Of a DNA stretch of 64,000 nt, positions 51,064 through 60,054 are shown piece by piece. The position numbers and the translations under genes are program-made. Numbering within the stretch: the first letter of the stretch is position 1; each line of letters begins with the position of its first letter. Source of the stretch: Streptomyces halstedii (GTDB taxonomy: Bacteria; Actinomycetota; Actinomycetes; Streptomycetales; Streptomycetaceae); NCBI GenBank assembly GCA_000720535.1, contig JOAZ01000023.1:124001-188000 (forward strand), read 5' to 3'. The notes beneath the pieces are model-generated. The model did no database searches. It was not told the origin of the DNA and was given only the letters and a program-made list of their open reading frames with translations.

Positions 51064-53036
51064 GCCGGGAGGTCCCTCAGCACCGCGGTACCGTACCGGC
51101 CCAGCCGTACGCGGCCGTCGGCCTCGGCGCCCGTGAGCAGGTCGGTGTACCGCCCCGGCAGGTCCACCTCCACCGTGGTGCGCCCGTGGTGCAGCAGGAA
51201 CAGCAGTCCGCCCCGGCGTACGGCCTCGACCCCGGCGGGCAGCCCCTCCAGGACCGGGCCCACACCCGCCTCCCGTGTCACCCGGCCGAGCAGCTCGCGC
51301 AGCGCCGGTGGCTCGGGCAGGGTCGAGACGTACCAGGCGGAGCCCTTGCGGAGCACCGCGGGCAGCCCGTCCAGCTCGCCGCCCCGGTAGGCGGACACGG
51401 TCTCGGCGCTGCCGTCCGGCTCCAGTTCCTCCGACCACAGGGTGCCGCGGAGGCCCTCGCACTCCACCGTCCGGTCCGCGTCCAGCGGCCACCACTCGTG
51501 CACGGTGCGGATGCCGAACAGCTCGCGCAGCCGGTGGTCCATGCCGCCGGGCCTGACCCGGTCGTCCTCGTCCGCGACCCCGGTGAAGAACCCGCAGACC
51601 AGCGTGCCCCCGCCGCGCACATGGGCGACCAGGCCGTCGATCGCGGCGTCGCGCAGCAGGTAGAGCTGCGGGACGACGACCACCCGGTACCGGCCGAGGG
51701 CGGCGTCCGGACGGGCGAAGTCCACGGCCGTCCCGTTCTCCCAGAGCCCCCGGTGCCAGGCCCGTACGAGGTCGGGGTAGTCGACCAGCGTGGACAGGCG
51801 GCCCTCCTGGGCACTCGCCCACCAGGCGTCCCAGTCGTGCAGCACGGCGACCTCGGCGGTCAGCGGCGTCCCCGCGGTCTCGGCCCCGATCCGGGCCAGG
51901 TCCGCTCCGAGCCGCTTGACCTCCTGGAAGGCGCGCCCGTGCTCACCCGCGTGCGACAGCATCCCCGAGTGGAACTTCTCCGAGCCCTGCCGGGACTGCC
52001 GCCACTGGAAGTAGCAGATCGCGTCGGCGCCCCGGGCCACCGACTGGAGCGACCAGAGCCGGTTCAGGCCGGCCGGCTTCGGGCGGTTCACCGGACGCCA
52101 GTTGACTCCGCCGGCCGCCTGTTCCATCAGCATCCACGGCCCGCCGGCCTGCGAGCGGGTCATGTCGCCGAGCATCGCGTTGTACTGCCCGCCCAGCGGG
52201 TCGTCGGCGTCGGGGTAGACGTCGACGGAGACCACGTCCTCCCGCTCCGACCACGCCCAGGCGTCCTGACCGGCCCACAGCGGCATGAAGTTGGTGGTCA
52301 CCGGGATGTGCGGGGTGTGCCGGGCGACGATGTCGCGCTCGGCGGTGAAGCACTCCAGCAGGGCGTCGGAGGTGAACCGCTTGAAGTCCAGTACCTGCGC
52401 CGGATTGCGGGTGTACTGCGCCGTGCGGGGCGGCAGGATCTCGGACCAGGCGTCGTAGCGCTGGCTCCAGAAGGCGGTGCCCCAGGCCTCGTTGAGCGCG
52501 TCCAGGGTGGTGTACCGGGCGGTCAGCCAGCTCCGGAAGTGGGCGGCCGTCGTGTCGCACCAGCAGTGCGTGCAGTACTCGTTGTTGATGTGCCACACGG
52601 TGAGCGCCGGGTGGTCCGCGTAGCGCGCCGCGAGGTCCTCGGTGAGCGCGGTGGCGTACCGGCGGTAGACGGGCGAGCTCGGGCAGAAGTGCTGCCGCGA
52701 GCCGTAGGAGACCACCGTGCCGTCCTCGGTCCGTGGCAGGGTCTCCGGGTGCAGGGCGCCCATCCACGGCGGCGGGGACGAGGTCGGGGTGGCGAGGACC
52801 ACCCCGATCCCGTGCGCGTGGAGCAGGTCCATCAGCCGGTCCAGCCAGCCGAACTCCCGTACTCCAGGACGGGGTTCGATCCGCGCCCAGGAGAAGACCC
52901 CGACGGTGACGGAGTTGACCCGGGCCTCCTTCATCAGCCGGACGTCGTCGGCCCACACCTCCTCGGGCCATTGCTCGGGGTTGTAGTCGCCCCCGAAGAG
53001 GAGGCGGCCACGGGTGGCGTCGTGGAGGGAGGGCAT
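51060..53036 (-). CDS. GH42 beta-galactosidase
   Basis: 658 residues. Starts RLLFGGDYNPEQWPEEVW, the GH42 signature; acid/base Glu in WHINNEY (about 151) and nucleophile Glu in MLMEQAAGGVNW (about 305). Zinc-ligand Cys cluster CTHCWC follows the acid/base. Trimerisation and beta domains follow. It removes terminal beta-galactose from imported oligosaccharides. Co-directional with the ABC permeases and GH95. Confidence 0.92.
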   Translation of the reverse strand: MPSLHDATRGRLLFGGDYNPEQWPEEVWADDVRLMKEARVNSVTVGVFSWARIEPRPGVREFGWLDRLMDLLHAHGIGVVLATPTSSPPPWMGALHPETLPRTEDGTVVSYGSRQHFCPSSPVYRRYATALTEDLAARYADHPALTVWHINNEYCTHCWCDTTAAHFRSWLTARYTTLDALNEAWGTAFWSQRYDAWSEILPPRTAQYTRNPAQVLDFKRFTSDALLECFTAERDIVARHTPHIPVTTNFMPLWAGQDAWAWSEREDVVSVDVYPDADDPLGGQYNAMLGDMTRSQAGGPWMLMEQAAGGVNWRPVNRPKPAGLNRLWSLQSVARGADAICYFQWRQSRQGSEKFHSGMLSHAGEHGRAFQEVKRLGADLARIGAETAGTPLTAEVAVLHDWDAWWASAQEGRLSTLVDYPDLVRAWHRGLWENGTAVDFARPDAALGRYRVVVVPQLYLLRDAAIDGLVAHVRGGGTLVCGFFTGVADEDDRVRPGGMDHRLRELFGIRTVHEWWPLDADRTVECEGLRGTLWSEELEPDGSAETVSAYRGGELDGLPAVLRKGSAWYVSTLPEPPALRELLGRVTREAGVGPVLEGLPAGVEAVRRGGLLFLLHHGRTTVEVDLPGRYTDLLTGAEADGRVRLGRYGTAVLRDLPA

Positions 53037-53114
53037 GGACGTCTCGTTCCTCGTTCGGGGTCTGTGTACGGGATGGCCGGCCGCGCCCGGGAGGGCACGG
53101 CCGGGCGGCGGGAG

Positions 53115-54053
53115 TCAGCCCTTGACGGCGCCGGTGAGCATCCCCTGCTTGAAGTGCTTCTGCACGAACGGGGACAGGACCGCCACCGGGATCAGCGCCA
53201 GCACCATGACCGCCATCTGGATGGCGAGCGGCGACAGATGGCCGGTGTTGATGACCTGCGCCAGGCCGGTGGGCCGCTCCTGCTTGAGCACCAGCTGGTT
53301 CATCACGTTCTGGAGCGGCAGCATCTCCGGGTCGCTGATGTAGATGGAGGCGTTGAACCAGGCGCTCCAGTAGCCGACCGCGTAGAACAGCGTGATCACG
53401 GCGATGACCGCGCGGGACAGCGGCATGACGATCTGCCACAGGATGCGGAAGTCGCCGGCCCCGTCGATGCGGGCGCTCTCGATGAGCTCCTGCGCGGTGC
53501 TCATGAAGAAGGCGCGCAGCACCAGGATGTTGAAGACGTTCAGCGCGCTCGGCAGGATCAGGGCCAGGTAGGAGTCGGTCAGACCGAGCCCCTGGACCAC
53601 CAGGTAGGTGGGGATGAGACCGGCGCCGAAGAACATCGTGGCGAGCAGGAACATCAGCAGCGGCCGGTGCAGCAGCGACCCGGTACGCGAGAGTCCGTAG
53701 GCGCACATGACCGACACGGCCATGCTGAAGAGCGTCCCGGCCACGGTCACGCAGACGCTGACCAGGGTGGCCCTGGTGACCTGACCGCCGCTCAGGAGTT
53801 CCTGGTAGGCGACGAACGTGATCCCGCGCGGGACCACCACCAGGCCGCCCGCCTCGGTGATGGTCTTCACCGAGGACAGGCTGGTGACGATCACGACCCA
53901 GAGCGGGAAGAGGACGCCGAGGCAGACCAGGACCAGGACCACGCCCTTGGAGGCGAGCCCCGCCCTGGACGGTTCCTCCTCCCACACGGGACGCAGACGG
54001 CCGCGGGTTCCCGGCCTGGCCGGGCCGGTCAGGCCGGAGAGCAGGCTGCTCAC
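53115..54053 (-). CDS. Sugar ABC transporter permease (MalG/LplC-like)
   Basis: 312 residues with six membrane helices and the EAA loop ESARIDGAGDFRILWQIVMP. Oligosaccharide importer subunit. ATGA overlap with the second permease gene. Confidence 0.9.
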   Translation of the reverse strand: MSSLLSGLTGPARPGTRGRLRPVWEEEPSRAGLASKGVVLVLVCLGVLFPLWVVIVTSLSSVKTITEAGGLVVVPRGITFVAYQELLSGGQVTRATLVSVCVTVAGTLFSMAVSVMCAYGLSRTGSLLHRPLLMFLLATMFFGAGLIPTYLVVQGLGLTDSYLALILPSALNVFNILVLRAFFMSTAQELIESARIDGAGDFRILWQIVMPLSRAVIAVITLFYAVGYWSAWFNASIYISDPEMLPLQNVMNQLVLKQERPTGLAQVINTGHLSPLAIQMAVMVLALIPVAVLSPFVQKHFKQGMLTGAVKG

Positions 54054-55063
54054 TTCTTGTACACCCCCTGCTCACCCATGAGATGAGCGATCTTGTTGGC
54101 CCCGAGGACCAGCAGCAGACCGAAGATTCCCTTGACGATGCCGACGGCCGCCGCGTAACTGAACCCGCCGTTGGTGATGCCGACGTTCCAGACGTACGTG
54201 TCGAGCACCTCGGAGGCGCCCGGACCGACGGCCGTGCGCTGGAGCAGGATCTGCTCGAAGCCGACGGTCAGCGCGTTGCCCACCTGGAGCACCAGCAGCA
54301 GGGCCACCACGGGGCGCAGGGCGGGCAGCGTGATGTGCCACATCCGGCGCCAGCGGTTCGCGCCGTCCATGGCGCTCGCCTCGTAGAGGTCCGGGCTGAC
54401 CGACGCCAGGGCGGCGAGGAAGACGATGACGCCCCAGCCGGCGTCCTTCCAGATCATCTCGAAGGTGATCAGGAACTTGAACAGACCGGGGTCGGTCATC
54501 AGGTCGAAGCCCTCGTGGCCGTGCTCCCGCAGTGTCTGCGCGATGAGTCCGGCCCCGCCGAACATCTGCTGGAACACGGTGACGACGAGCACCCACGAGA
54601 AGAAGTGGGGCAGGTACAGGATGGCCTGCGCCACCGCCCGCACCCGGGGCCGCACGAAGCTGTTGATGAACAGGGCGAGCAGGACCGGCACCGGGAAGAA
54701 CAGCGTCAGCTGGAGAAGGAAGATCACCAGCGTGTTCCTGAGCGCCGACCAGAACAGCCGGTCGTTCACCATCTGCTGGAACCACTCGAAGCCGACCCAG
54801 GGGCTCTGCGAGATCGCCTCGAAGGCGTTGTCCGCGATGTACGGGTCGTAGTCCTGGAAGGCCACGACGTTGCCCGCCAGCGGGACGTACGCGAAGACCA
54901 GCAGCAGCGCGACGGCCGGCAGGGTCATCAGGATCAGCGTGCGGTCCCGGCGCAGCCGGTACCGCAGCGGCAGCTTGGCGACCGGCCGGTCACCGGCCGC
55001 CCGCGTGGTGACCGGCGGCTTCGGGGTGTCCCGCGCGCGCCGGTCCTGTGTGCTCAGTGACAT
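54050..55063 (-). CDS. Sugar ABC transporter permease (MalF/LplB-like)
   Basis: 337 residues, six membrane helices, EAA loop EASAMDGANRWRRMWHITLP. LplB-type permeases import larger oligosaccharides. Starts 1 bp after the solute-binding gene; the shared ATPase (MsiK-type) is presumably encoded elsewhere, as usual in Streptomyces. Confidence 0.9.
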   Translation of the reverse strand: MSLSTQDRRARDTPKPPVTTRAAGDRPVAKLPLRYRLRRDRTLILMTLPAVALLLVFAYVPLAGNVVAFQDYDPYIADNAFEAISQSPWVGFEWFQQMVNDRLFWSALRNTLVIFLLQLTLFFPVPVLLALFINSFVRPRVRAVAQAILYLPHFFSWVLVVTVFQQMFGGAGLIAQTLREHGHEGFDLMTDPGLFKFLITFEMIWKDAGWGVIVFLAALASVSPDLYEASAMDGANRWRRMWHITLPALRPVVALLLVLQVGNALTVGFEQILLQRTAVGPGASEVLDTYVWNVGITNGGFSYAAAVGIVKGIFGLLLVLGANKIAHLMGEQGVYKK

Positions 55064-55064
55064 G

Positions 55065-56738
55065 TCAGGAGGCCGACTCGCCGGTCTCGTCGAGCAGCTT
55101 CTTGTACCAGTCGCGCAGCTTGTCGCCGCCCTTGGTCTTCCAGTCGGAGACCTGCTGCTGCATGTCGCCGACCTTCCTGCGGCCGCGCACGATGTCCTTC
55201 TCCAGGTCCTCGAACTGGGCGTTCAGCTCGGTGAAGCGGGTGGGCTCCTGGATCTGCATGCCGAAGAACAGCGGCTTCTTCAGGTGCGCGCCCTGACGCT
55301 GCTGCCACTCGATGACGCCCTTGGCGACGTCCGGGTGGTCGGGGTAGGCCCGGAAGGGCGCCGAGGTGGCGATGTACTCGTAGGTGGCGAAGACCTGGTT
55401 GTTGCCCTGCTCCGTCTTGGCGAGGACGCCGTCCTTGAGGGTGTGGTGGGTGCCTTCCAGGCCGTAGGCCTTGAGGCGCTGTTCCTTGGTCCCGTACGGG
55501 GCGGCGGTGTAGTTGGCGAGGGCGAGGACGTCCTCGACGGTCTTCTTGTCCGCCTTCTTGCTGACGAAGCACCAGATGTTGGAGGGCGAGGCCTCGTAGA
55601 TGACGGGGGCGCCGCCGTCATGGGCGAAGAAGTCCATGGCGCCCATCCGGAAGTCCGGGTTGTCCAACCGCTGGACCGCCGTCTTGCCGTACCAGTCGGA
55701 GATGTCCGCGTTGTACATGAGGGCGTTGCCGGCGGCGAAGGTGGTGCCCAGGTCGCCCTGTTCGGCCTTGGCGTCCGGGTGCACGAAGCCGGCCGAGTAC
55801 AGCGAGCGCGACCACTCCAGCGCTTCGAGGTACTCCGGGGTCTCGTAGCGGTTGACCAGTTTGCCGTCGACGAGCTTCCAGTAGTAGGGCTTCTCCGGCA
55901 GCACCCCGAAGAAGACGTACGCCGACCACGTCATGTCGCCGCACGCCCACACCTTGCTCTTCGGGGCGTTGATCTCCTTGCAGAGGTCGTAGAACTCCCG
56001 CGTGGTGGTGGGGACCTCGTACCCCTTCTCCTCGAAGACGTCCGCCCGGTAGAAGGGGGTGATGTTCGGTGTCGACTCGGCGGGCATGGGCAGTCCGCGC
56101 AGCTTGCCGGCGAAGACCGCGCGCTGCCAGGCGCCGGTGGGGACGGCCGCGAGGTTCGGGTAGTCCTTGACCTTGTCGCCCGAGAGGTAGGGGCCGAGGT
56201 CGGCGAACTTGTTGGCGATCGCGCTCGGTATCTTCCCGCCCAGCTCCCAGCCGGGGACGACGACGGCGTCCGGGACGCTGCTGGAGGCGAGCACCGCGCC
56301 GAGCTTCTGGCCGTAGGTGTTGCCGTCCTGGTTCTGCCACTTGACCGAGACGCCGACCGCTTCGTCCATCGCGGTCCAGTAGGGGTTGCCCTGGCCCGGC
56401 GACGTGCCCCACAGCGGTGCCATGATGCTCAGCTCGCTGCCCTGGCCCAGCTTCCGGGGCACCGACACCGCCAACTGGCCGGCCGGGAGCGCGGTGGTGA
56501 ATCCGGCCGCGGAGCCGTTCTTGGCGGGGATGTCCGGGGTGACCGCCTCGGAGGGCACGAACGCCGGAAGGATGTCCTTCAGCTTCTTGCCCGTGGTCGT
56601 GCCCTCGCTCTTCGACCCGCCGGAACCACCGCCGCAGGCGGCGAGCAGCGGCATCCCACCGCCCACGGCTGCCGCGACGACCACGGAGGAGCCGAGGAAG
56701 CGTCTCCGGCTGGGAGTGGAGGGGGAGTTCGGCGTCAT
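55065..56738 (-). CDS. Extracellular oligosaccharide-binding lipoprotein (LplA-like)
   Basis: 557 residues from ATG 56738. Tat-type start TPSRRRFLGSS, lipobox LLAACGG (Cys near 37). Large LplA-type binding domain with long Trp-rich ligand cleft (ELGGKIPSAIANKFAD, MTWSAYVFFG). Promoter region contains two copies of the LacI operator TCGAAGCGCTTCGA. First gene of the five-gene locus on this strand. Confidence 0.9.
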   Translation of the reverse strand: MTPNSPSTPSRRRFLGSSVVVAAAVGGGMPLLAACGGGSGGSKSEGTTTGKKLKDILPAFVPSEAVTPDIPAKNGSAAGFTTALPAGQLAVSVPRKLGQGSELSIMAPLWGTSPGQGNPYWTAMDEAVGVSVKWQNQDGNTYGQKLGAVLASSSVPDAVVVPGWELGGKIPSAIANKFADLGPYLSGDKVKDYPNLAAVPTGAWQRAVFAGKLRGLPMPAESTPNITPFYRADVFEEKGYEVPTTTREFYDLCKEINAPKSKVWACGDMTWSAYVFFGVLPEKPYYWKLVDGKLVNRYETPEYLEALEWSRSLYSAGFVHPDAKAEQGDLGTTFAAGNALMYNADISDWYGKTAVQRLDNPDFRMGAMDFFAHDGGAPVIYEASPSNIWCFVSKKADKKTVEDVLALANYTAAPYGTKEQRLKAYGLEGTHHTLKDGVLAKTEQGNNQVFATYEYIATSAPFRAYPDHPDVAKGVIEWQQRQGAHLKKPLFFGMQIQEPTRFTELNAQFEDLEKDIVRGRRKVGDMQQQVSDWKTKGGDKLRDWYKKLLDETGESAS

Positions 56739-56874
56739 TGCGTCAACCCTTCGTGGTGCACCAGGGCGGTCCGGGGGCGTGTGCCGTCCGGCTCCTGTGT
56801 CTGAGATAGGGGGCCGTACCGACCGGGCCGGCGACGGTACGCCGACCGGGGACGAAGCGGGTCGACCAAAGGCG

Positions 56875-56888
56875 TCGAAGCGCTTCGA
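56875..56888. promoter_or_regulatory. LacI-family operator 3
   Basis: Perfect TCGAAGCGCTTCGA, 137 bp before the solute-binding gene start in the divergent gap. Identical to the sites around the regulator gene at 36.0-36.1 kb. Confidence 0.85.
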
Positions 56889-57015
56889 TGTTGCAGTGAG
56901 GTTAAGGGAAGGGGTCGGGTGGCACAAGAGTCCGATTCCAGATTGCTCCGACCTGTGTCCCAACTGTTTCTTCGGGGGCGAGGACGGGCGGTAGCCCCGA
57001 TGTCGGGGCACGCCC

Positions 57016-57057
57016 TTGACACCTGCGGATTGTGCACAGAGCATCGAAGCGCTTCGA
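57016..57057 (+). promoter_or_regulatory. GH3 gene promoter and LacI operator 4
   Basis: TTGACA at 57016-57021 with a poor -10 near 57039-57045 (GAGCAT or AGCATC), overlapped by TCGAAGCGCTTCGA at 57044-57057. Operator over -10/+1 implies repression. Confidence 0.7.
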
Positions 57058-57116
57058 AGATCCTTCGAAAAGCCTTGCTCCGGCCATACCTCCCACCTTT
57101 ACAAGGGGATTCGCAC

Positions 57117-60002
57117 GTGACGGACCATCCGCTTCCCTTCCGCGACCCTCGGCTGTCCTTCGCCGCACGCGCCGACGACCTGCTCGGGCGGCTCACGCTC
57201 GACGAGCGGATCGCGATGCTGCACCAGTTCGCGCCGGCGGTGGAGCGGCTGGGGATCGGCCCCTTCCGCACCGGCCAGGAGGCGCTGCACGGTGTCGCCT
57301 GGATGGGCGGGGCCACCGTCTTCCCGCAGGCCGTCGGTCTCGGCGCCACCTGGAACGAGGACCTGGTCCGCCGGGTCGGCGAGGCGGTCGGCGACGAGGT
57401 CCGCGCCAAGCGCGCCCAGGACGACCGGGTCGGGCTCAACGTCTGGGCCCCGACCGTGAACCTGCTGCGCCACCCGCTGTGGGGCCGGGGCGAGGAGGGA
57501 TACTCCGAGGACCCGGCACTCACCTCCGCGACCGCCGTCGCCTACACCCGCGGACTGCGAGGCGACGACCCGCGCTACTGGCGCACCGCCCCCGTCCTCA
57601 AGCACTGGCTGGCCCACAACAACGAGACCGACCGCGACACCGCGTCCTCCTCGGTACGCCCCCGCGTCCTGCACGAGTACGACCTGCGGGCCTTCCGCGA
57701 CGCGGTGCGGGCCGGCGCCGTCGCCGGGGTCATGCCCGCCTACAACCTGGTCAACGGCCGCCCCAACCACGTCTCCCCGCTCCTTGAACGGCACCTGCGC
57801 ACCTGGTCCTCCGGGCCGCTCGTCGTCTGCTCCGACGCGGGGGCACCCTCCAACCTGGTCGACTCCGAGCACTACTTCGACACCCACGAGGAGGCCACCG
57901 CGGCCTCGCTCAAGGCGGGCGTGGACAGCTTCACCGACCACGGCCAGGACTCCTCGGTGATGACCGGCCGCGTCCGGGGCGCGCTGGAGCGCGGGCTCAT
58001 CGACGAGAACGACATCGACACGGCCGTCCGCAGACTGCTCACGATGCGTCTCGCGCTCGGTGAGTTCGACCCGGACCTCGACCCCTACGCGGCCGTGGAC
58101 GCCTTCGACACCCCCGGCCACCGGGCACTGGCCCAGGAGGCCGCCGAGCAGGCCGTGGTGCTGCTGAAGAACGACGGGCTGCTGCCCCTGGCACCGGCGG
58201 ACGGCCGGACCGTCGCCGTCGTCGGACTGCTCGCCGACACCTGCAAGCTGGACTGGTACAGCGGCACGCTCCTGCACCGCTCGACCCCGCTGGACGGGCT
58301 CCGCGCACGGTACGGCGCCGAGAACGTCCTGTTCGCCGAGGGCGCCGACCGGGTCCGGCTCAAGTGCGCCGACGGCTGGCTGCGGGTGCCCGGGAACCCC
58401 TCCGCCTCCACCGGGGCACGCGGGGCCGAAGGCGCCCTGGACCCCGCCCTGCTCGCCGGGCGCACCGACCTGCCCCCGCTGGTGTGCGGCCCGGTGGCCA
58501 CCGAACTCGCCCTCGTCGACTGGGGGAACGGCGTCCTCACCTTCCGCACCGACGAGGGCCTGTACCTCTCGGTCGCCGACGACGGGTACGTCAGGGCGTC
58601 CGCGGACGAGCCGGGCGGCTGGGTCGTCCAGGAGACCTTCCGCAGGGAAGCGGTGGAGGGACACGCGGACAGGCACCGCCTCGTGCACATCGGGACCGGT
58701 GGGTACGTGGCAGTCGCCGCCGACGGCGTGAAGGTCGCCGTCGACGGCGAGAAGATCCCCGCCGCCGGCGCCACGGTCTTCGAGACCGAGACGGTCGAAC
58801 GCGGTGAGGACGCCGTGGCGCGCGTCGCCGCGGCCGCCGGCACCGTCGTCGTCGTGGCCGGCAACGACCCCCACATCAACGGCCGGGAGACCGAGGACCG
58901 CACGACCCTCGCCCTGCCCGCCCAGCAGGACCGGCTGTGGCGCGCCGCCCACGCCGCCAACCCCCGTACCGTCCTGGTCCTGACCTCCGCCTACCCGTAC
59001 GCGGTCACCGACGCGGCGGCGGACCTGCCCGCGCTGGTGTGGACCGCGCACGGCGGCCAGGCGGCCGGAACCGCGCTGGCCCGGGTGCTCGCCGGTGACG
59101 TGTCCCCGGCGGGCCGGCTCCCGCAGACCTGGTACGCCTCCGACGCCGACCTGCCCGGCCTGTTCGACTACGACGTCATCGGCTCCCGGCAGACCTACCT
59201 CTACTTCGACGGCACCCCGCTCTTCCCGTTCGGCCACGGCCTCGGCTACAGCCGCTTCGGCTACGCGGACCCCGACGCGCGGCTGGACGGCGACCTGCTG
59301 CGGGTGGCGCTGACCGTCACCAACGAGGGGGCCGTCGCCGCCGACGAGGTCGCCCAGCTCTACGCGCGGGCCGTGCCCGGGTCGGAGGGCGGCGCCGACC
59401 TGCCGCACCGCCGGCTGGTCGGCCACCGCCGGGTGCACCTCGCCCCCGGCGCGGCCGAGCGCCTCGACTTCGCCGTACCCGTCGAGGAACTGGGCCACTG
59501 GAGCGTGGCCCACGGCCGCTGGAGCGTCGAGCCGGGCACGTACGAAATCCTGGCCGGCGCATCCAGCGCCGACATCCGCCTCACCGCGTCCGTCACCGTC
59601 GGCGGGGAGCCGTCCGGGCCGCGCCCCGTCCTGCGCGACGGGCTGGAGGCCGCCGACTACGACGAGCAGCGGGGCACCGAGATCCTCGACCGGACGAAGC
59701 GGGACGGGGACGCCGTCGCCCCTTCCTCCGCCACCGAACCCGGTGAACTGCGCTTTTGGGACTGCGACTTCGGTGACGGGGTGGGCGCGGTGACCCTGAC
59801 CGCGTCGGGTGAGGGGTCCGTCGTCGTCGCGGCGGACGGCCACGAGACCGAGGTCCTCCTCACCTCCACCGGCGGCCCCTACGCATTCCACGCGGTCCAG
59901 GGCGTGTTCCGGCCGCGCGGGGTGGGGGAGCTGCGGGTCACCCTGCGCGGCTCCGTGCGGCTGGCCCGCCTCGGCTTCGCCCCGGCCGGAGGCACCGCGT
60001 GA
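57117..60002 (+). CDS. GH3 beta-glucosidase/xylosidase with carbohydrate-binding-like insert
   Basis: 961 residues from GTG 57117 with an AAGGGG ribosome site; the longer frame upstream overlaps the operators. GH3 barrel with FRTGQEALHG, RGEEGYSEDP and nucleophile Asp in VVCSDAGAP (about 239; SDA rather than the usual SDW). C-terminal alpha/beta sandwich and FnIII-like domain; an extra 130-residue insert (about 455-585) of beta strands interrupts the sandwich, probably a PA14/trefoil-like module. No signal peptide: intracellular oligosaccharide degradation. Followed by GH31. Confidence 0.85.
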   Translation: MTDHPLPFRDPRLSFAARADDLLGRLTLDERIAMLHQFAPAVERLGIGPFRTGQEALHGVAWMGGATVFPQAVGLGATWNEDLVRRVGEAVGDEVRAKRAQDDRVGLNVWAPTVNLLRHPLWGRGEEGYSEDPALTSATAVAYTRGLRGDDPRYWRTAPVLKHWLAHNNETDRDTASSSVRPRVLHEYDLRAFRDAVRAGAVAGVMPAYNLVNGRPNHVSPLLERHLRTWSSGPLVVCSDAGAPSNLVDSEHYFDTHEEATAASLKAGVDSFTDHGQDSSVMTGRVRGALERGLIDENDIDTAVRRLLTMRLALGEFDPDLDPYAAVDAFDTPGHRALAQEAAEQAVVLLKNDGLLPLAPADGRTVAVVGLLADTCKLDWYSGTLLHRSTPLDGLRARYGAENVLFAEGADRVRLKCADGWLRVPGNPSASTGARGAEGALDPALLAGRTDLPPLVCGPVATELALVDWGNGVLTFRTDEGLYLSVADDGYVRASADEPGGWVVQETFRREAVEGHADRHRLVHIGTGGYVAVAADGVKVAVDGEKIPAAGATVFETETVERGEDAVARVAAAAGTVVVVAGNDPHINGRETEDRTTLALPAQQDRLWRAAHAANPRTVLVLTSAYPYAVTDAAADLPALVWTAHGGQAAGTALARVLAGDVSPAGRLPQTWYASDADLPGLFDYDVIGSRQTYLYFDGTPLFPFGHGLGYSRFGYADPDARLDGDLLRVALTVTNEGAVAADEVAQLYARAVPGSEGGADLPHRRLVGHRRVHLAPGAAERLDFAVPVEELGHWSVAHGRWSVEPGTYEILAGASSADIRLTASVTVGGEPSGPRPVLRDGLEAADYDEQRGTEILDRTKRDGDAVAPSSATEPGELRFWDCDFGDGVGAVTLTASGEGSVVVAADGHETEVLLTSTGGPYAFHAVQGVFRPRGVGELRVTLRGSVRLARLGFAPAGGTA

Positions 60003-60054
60003 CGCCCCCGCCCGGCCCCCGAACGTGTCCCTGTGCCCCTGGCGAGGAGTCCTC

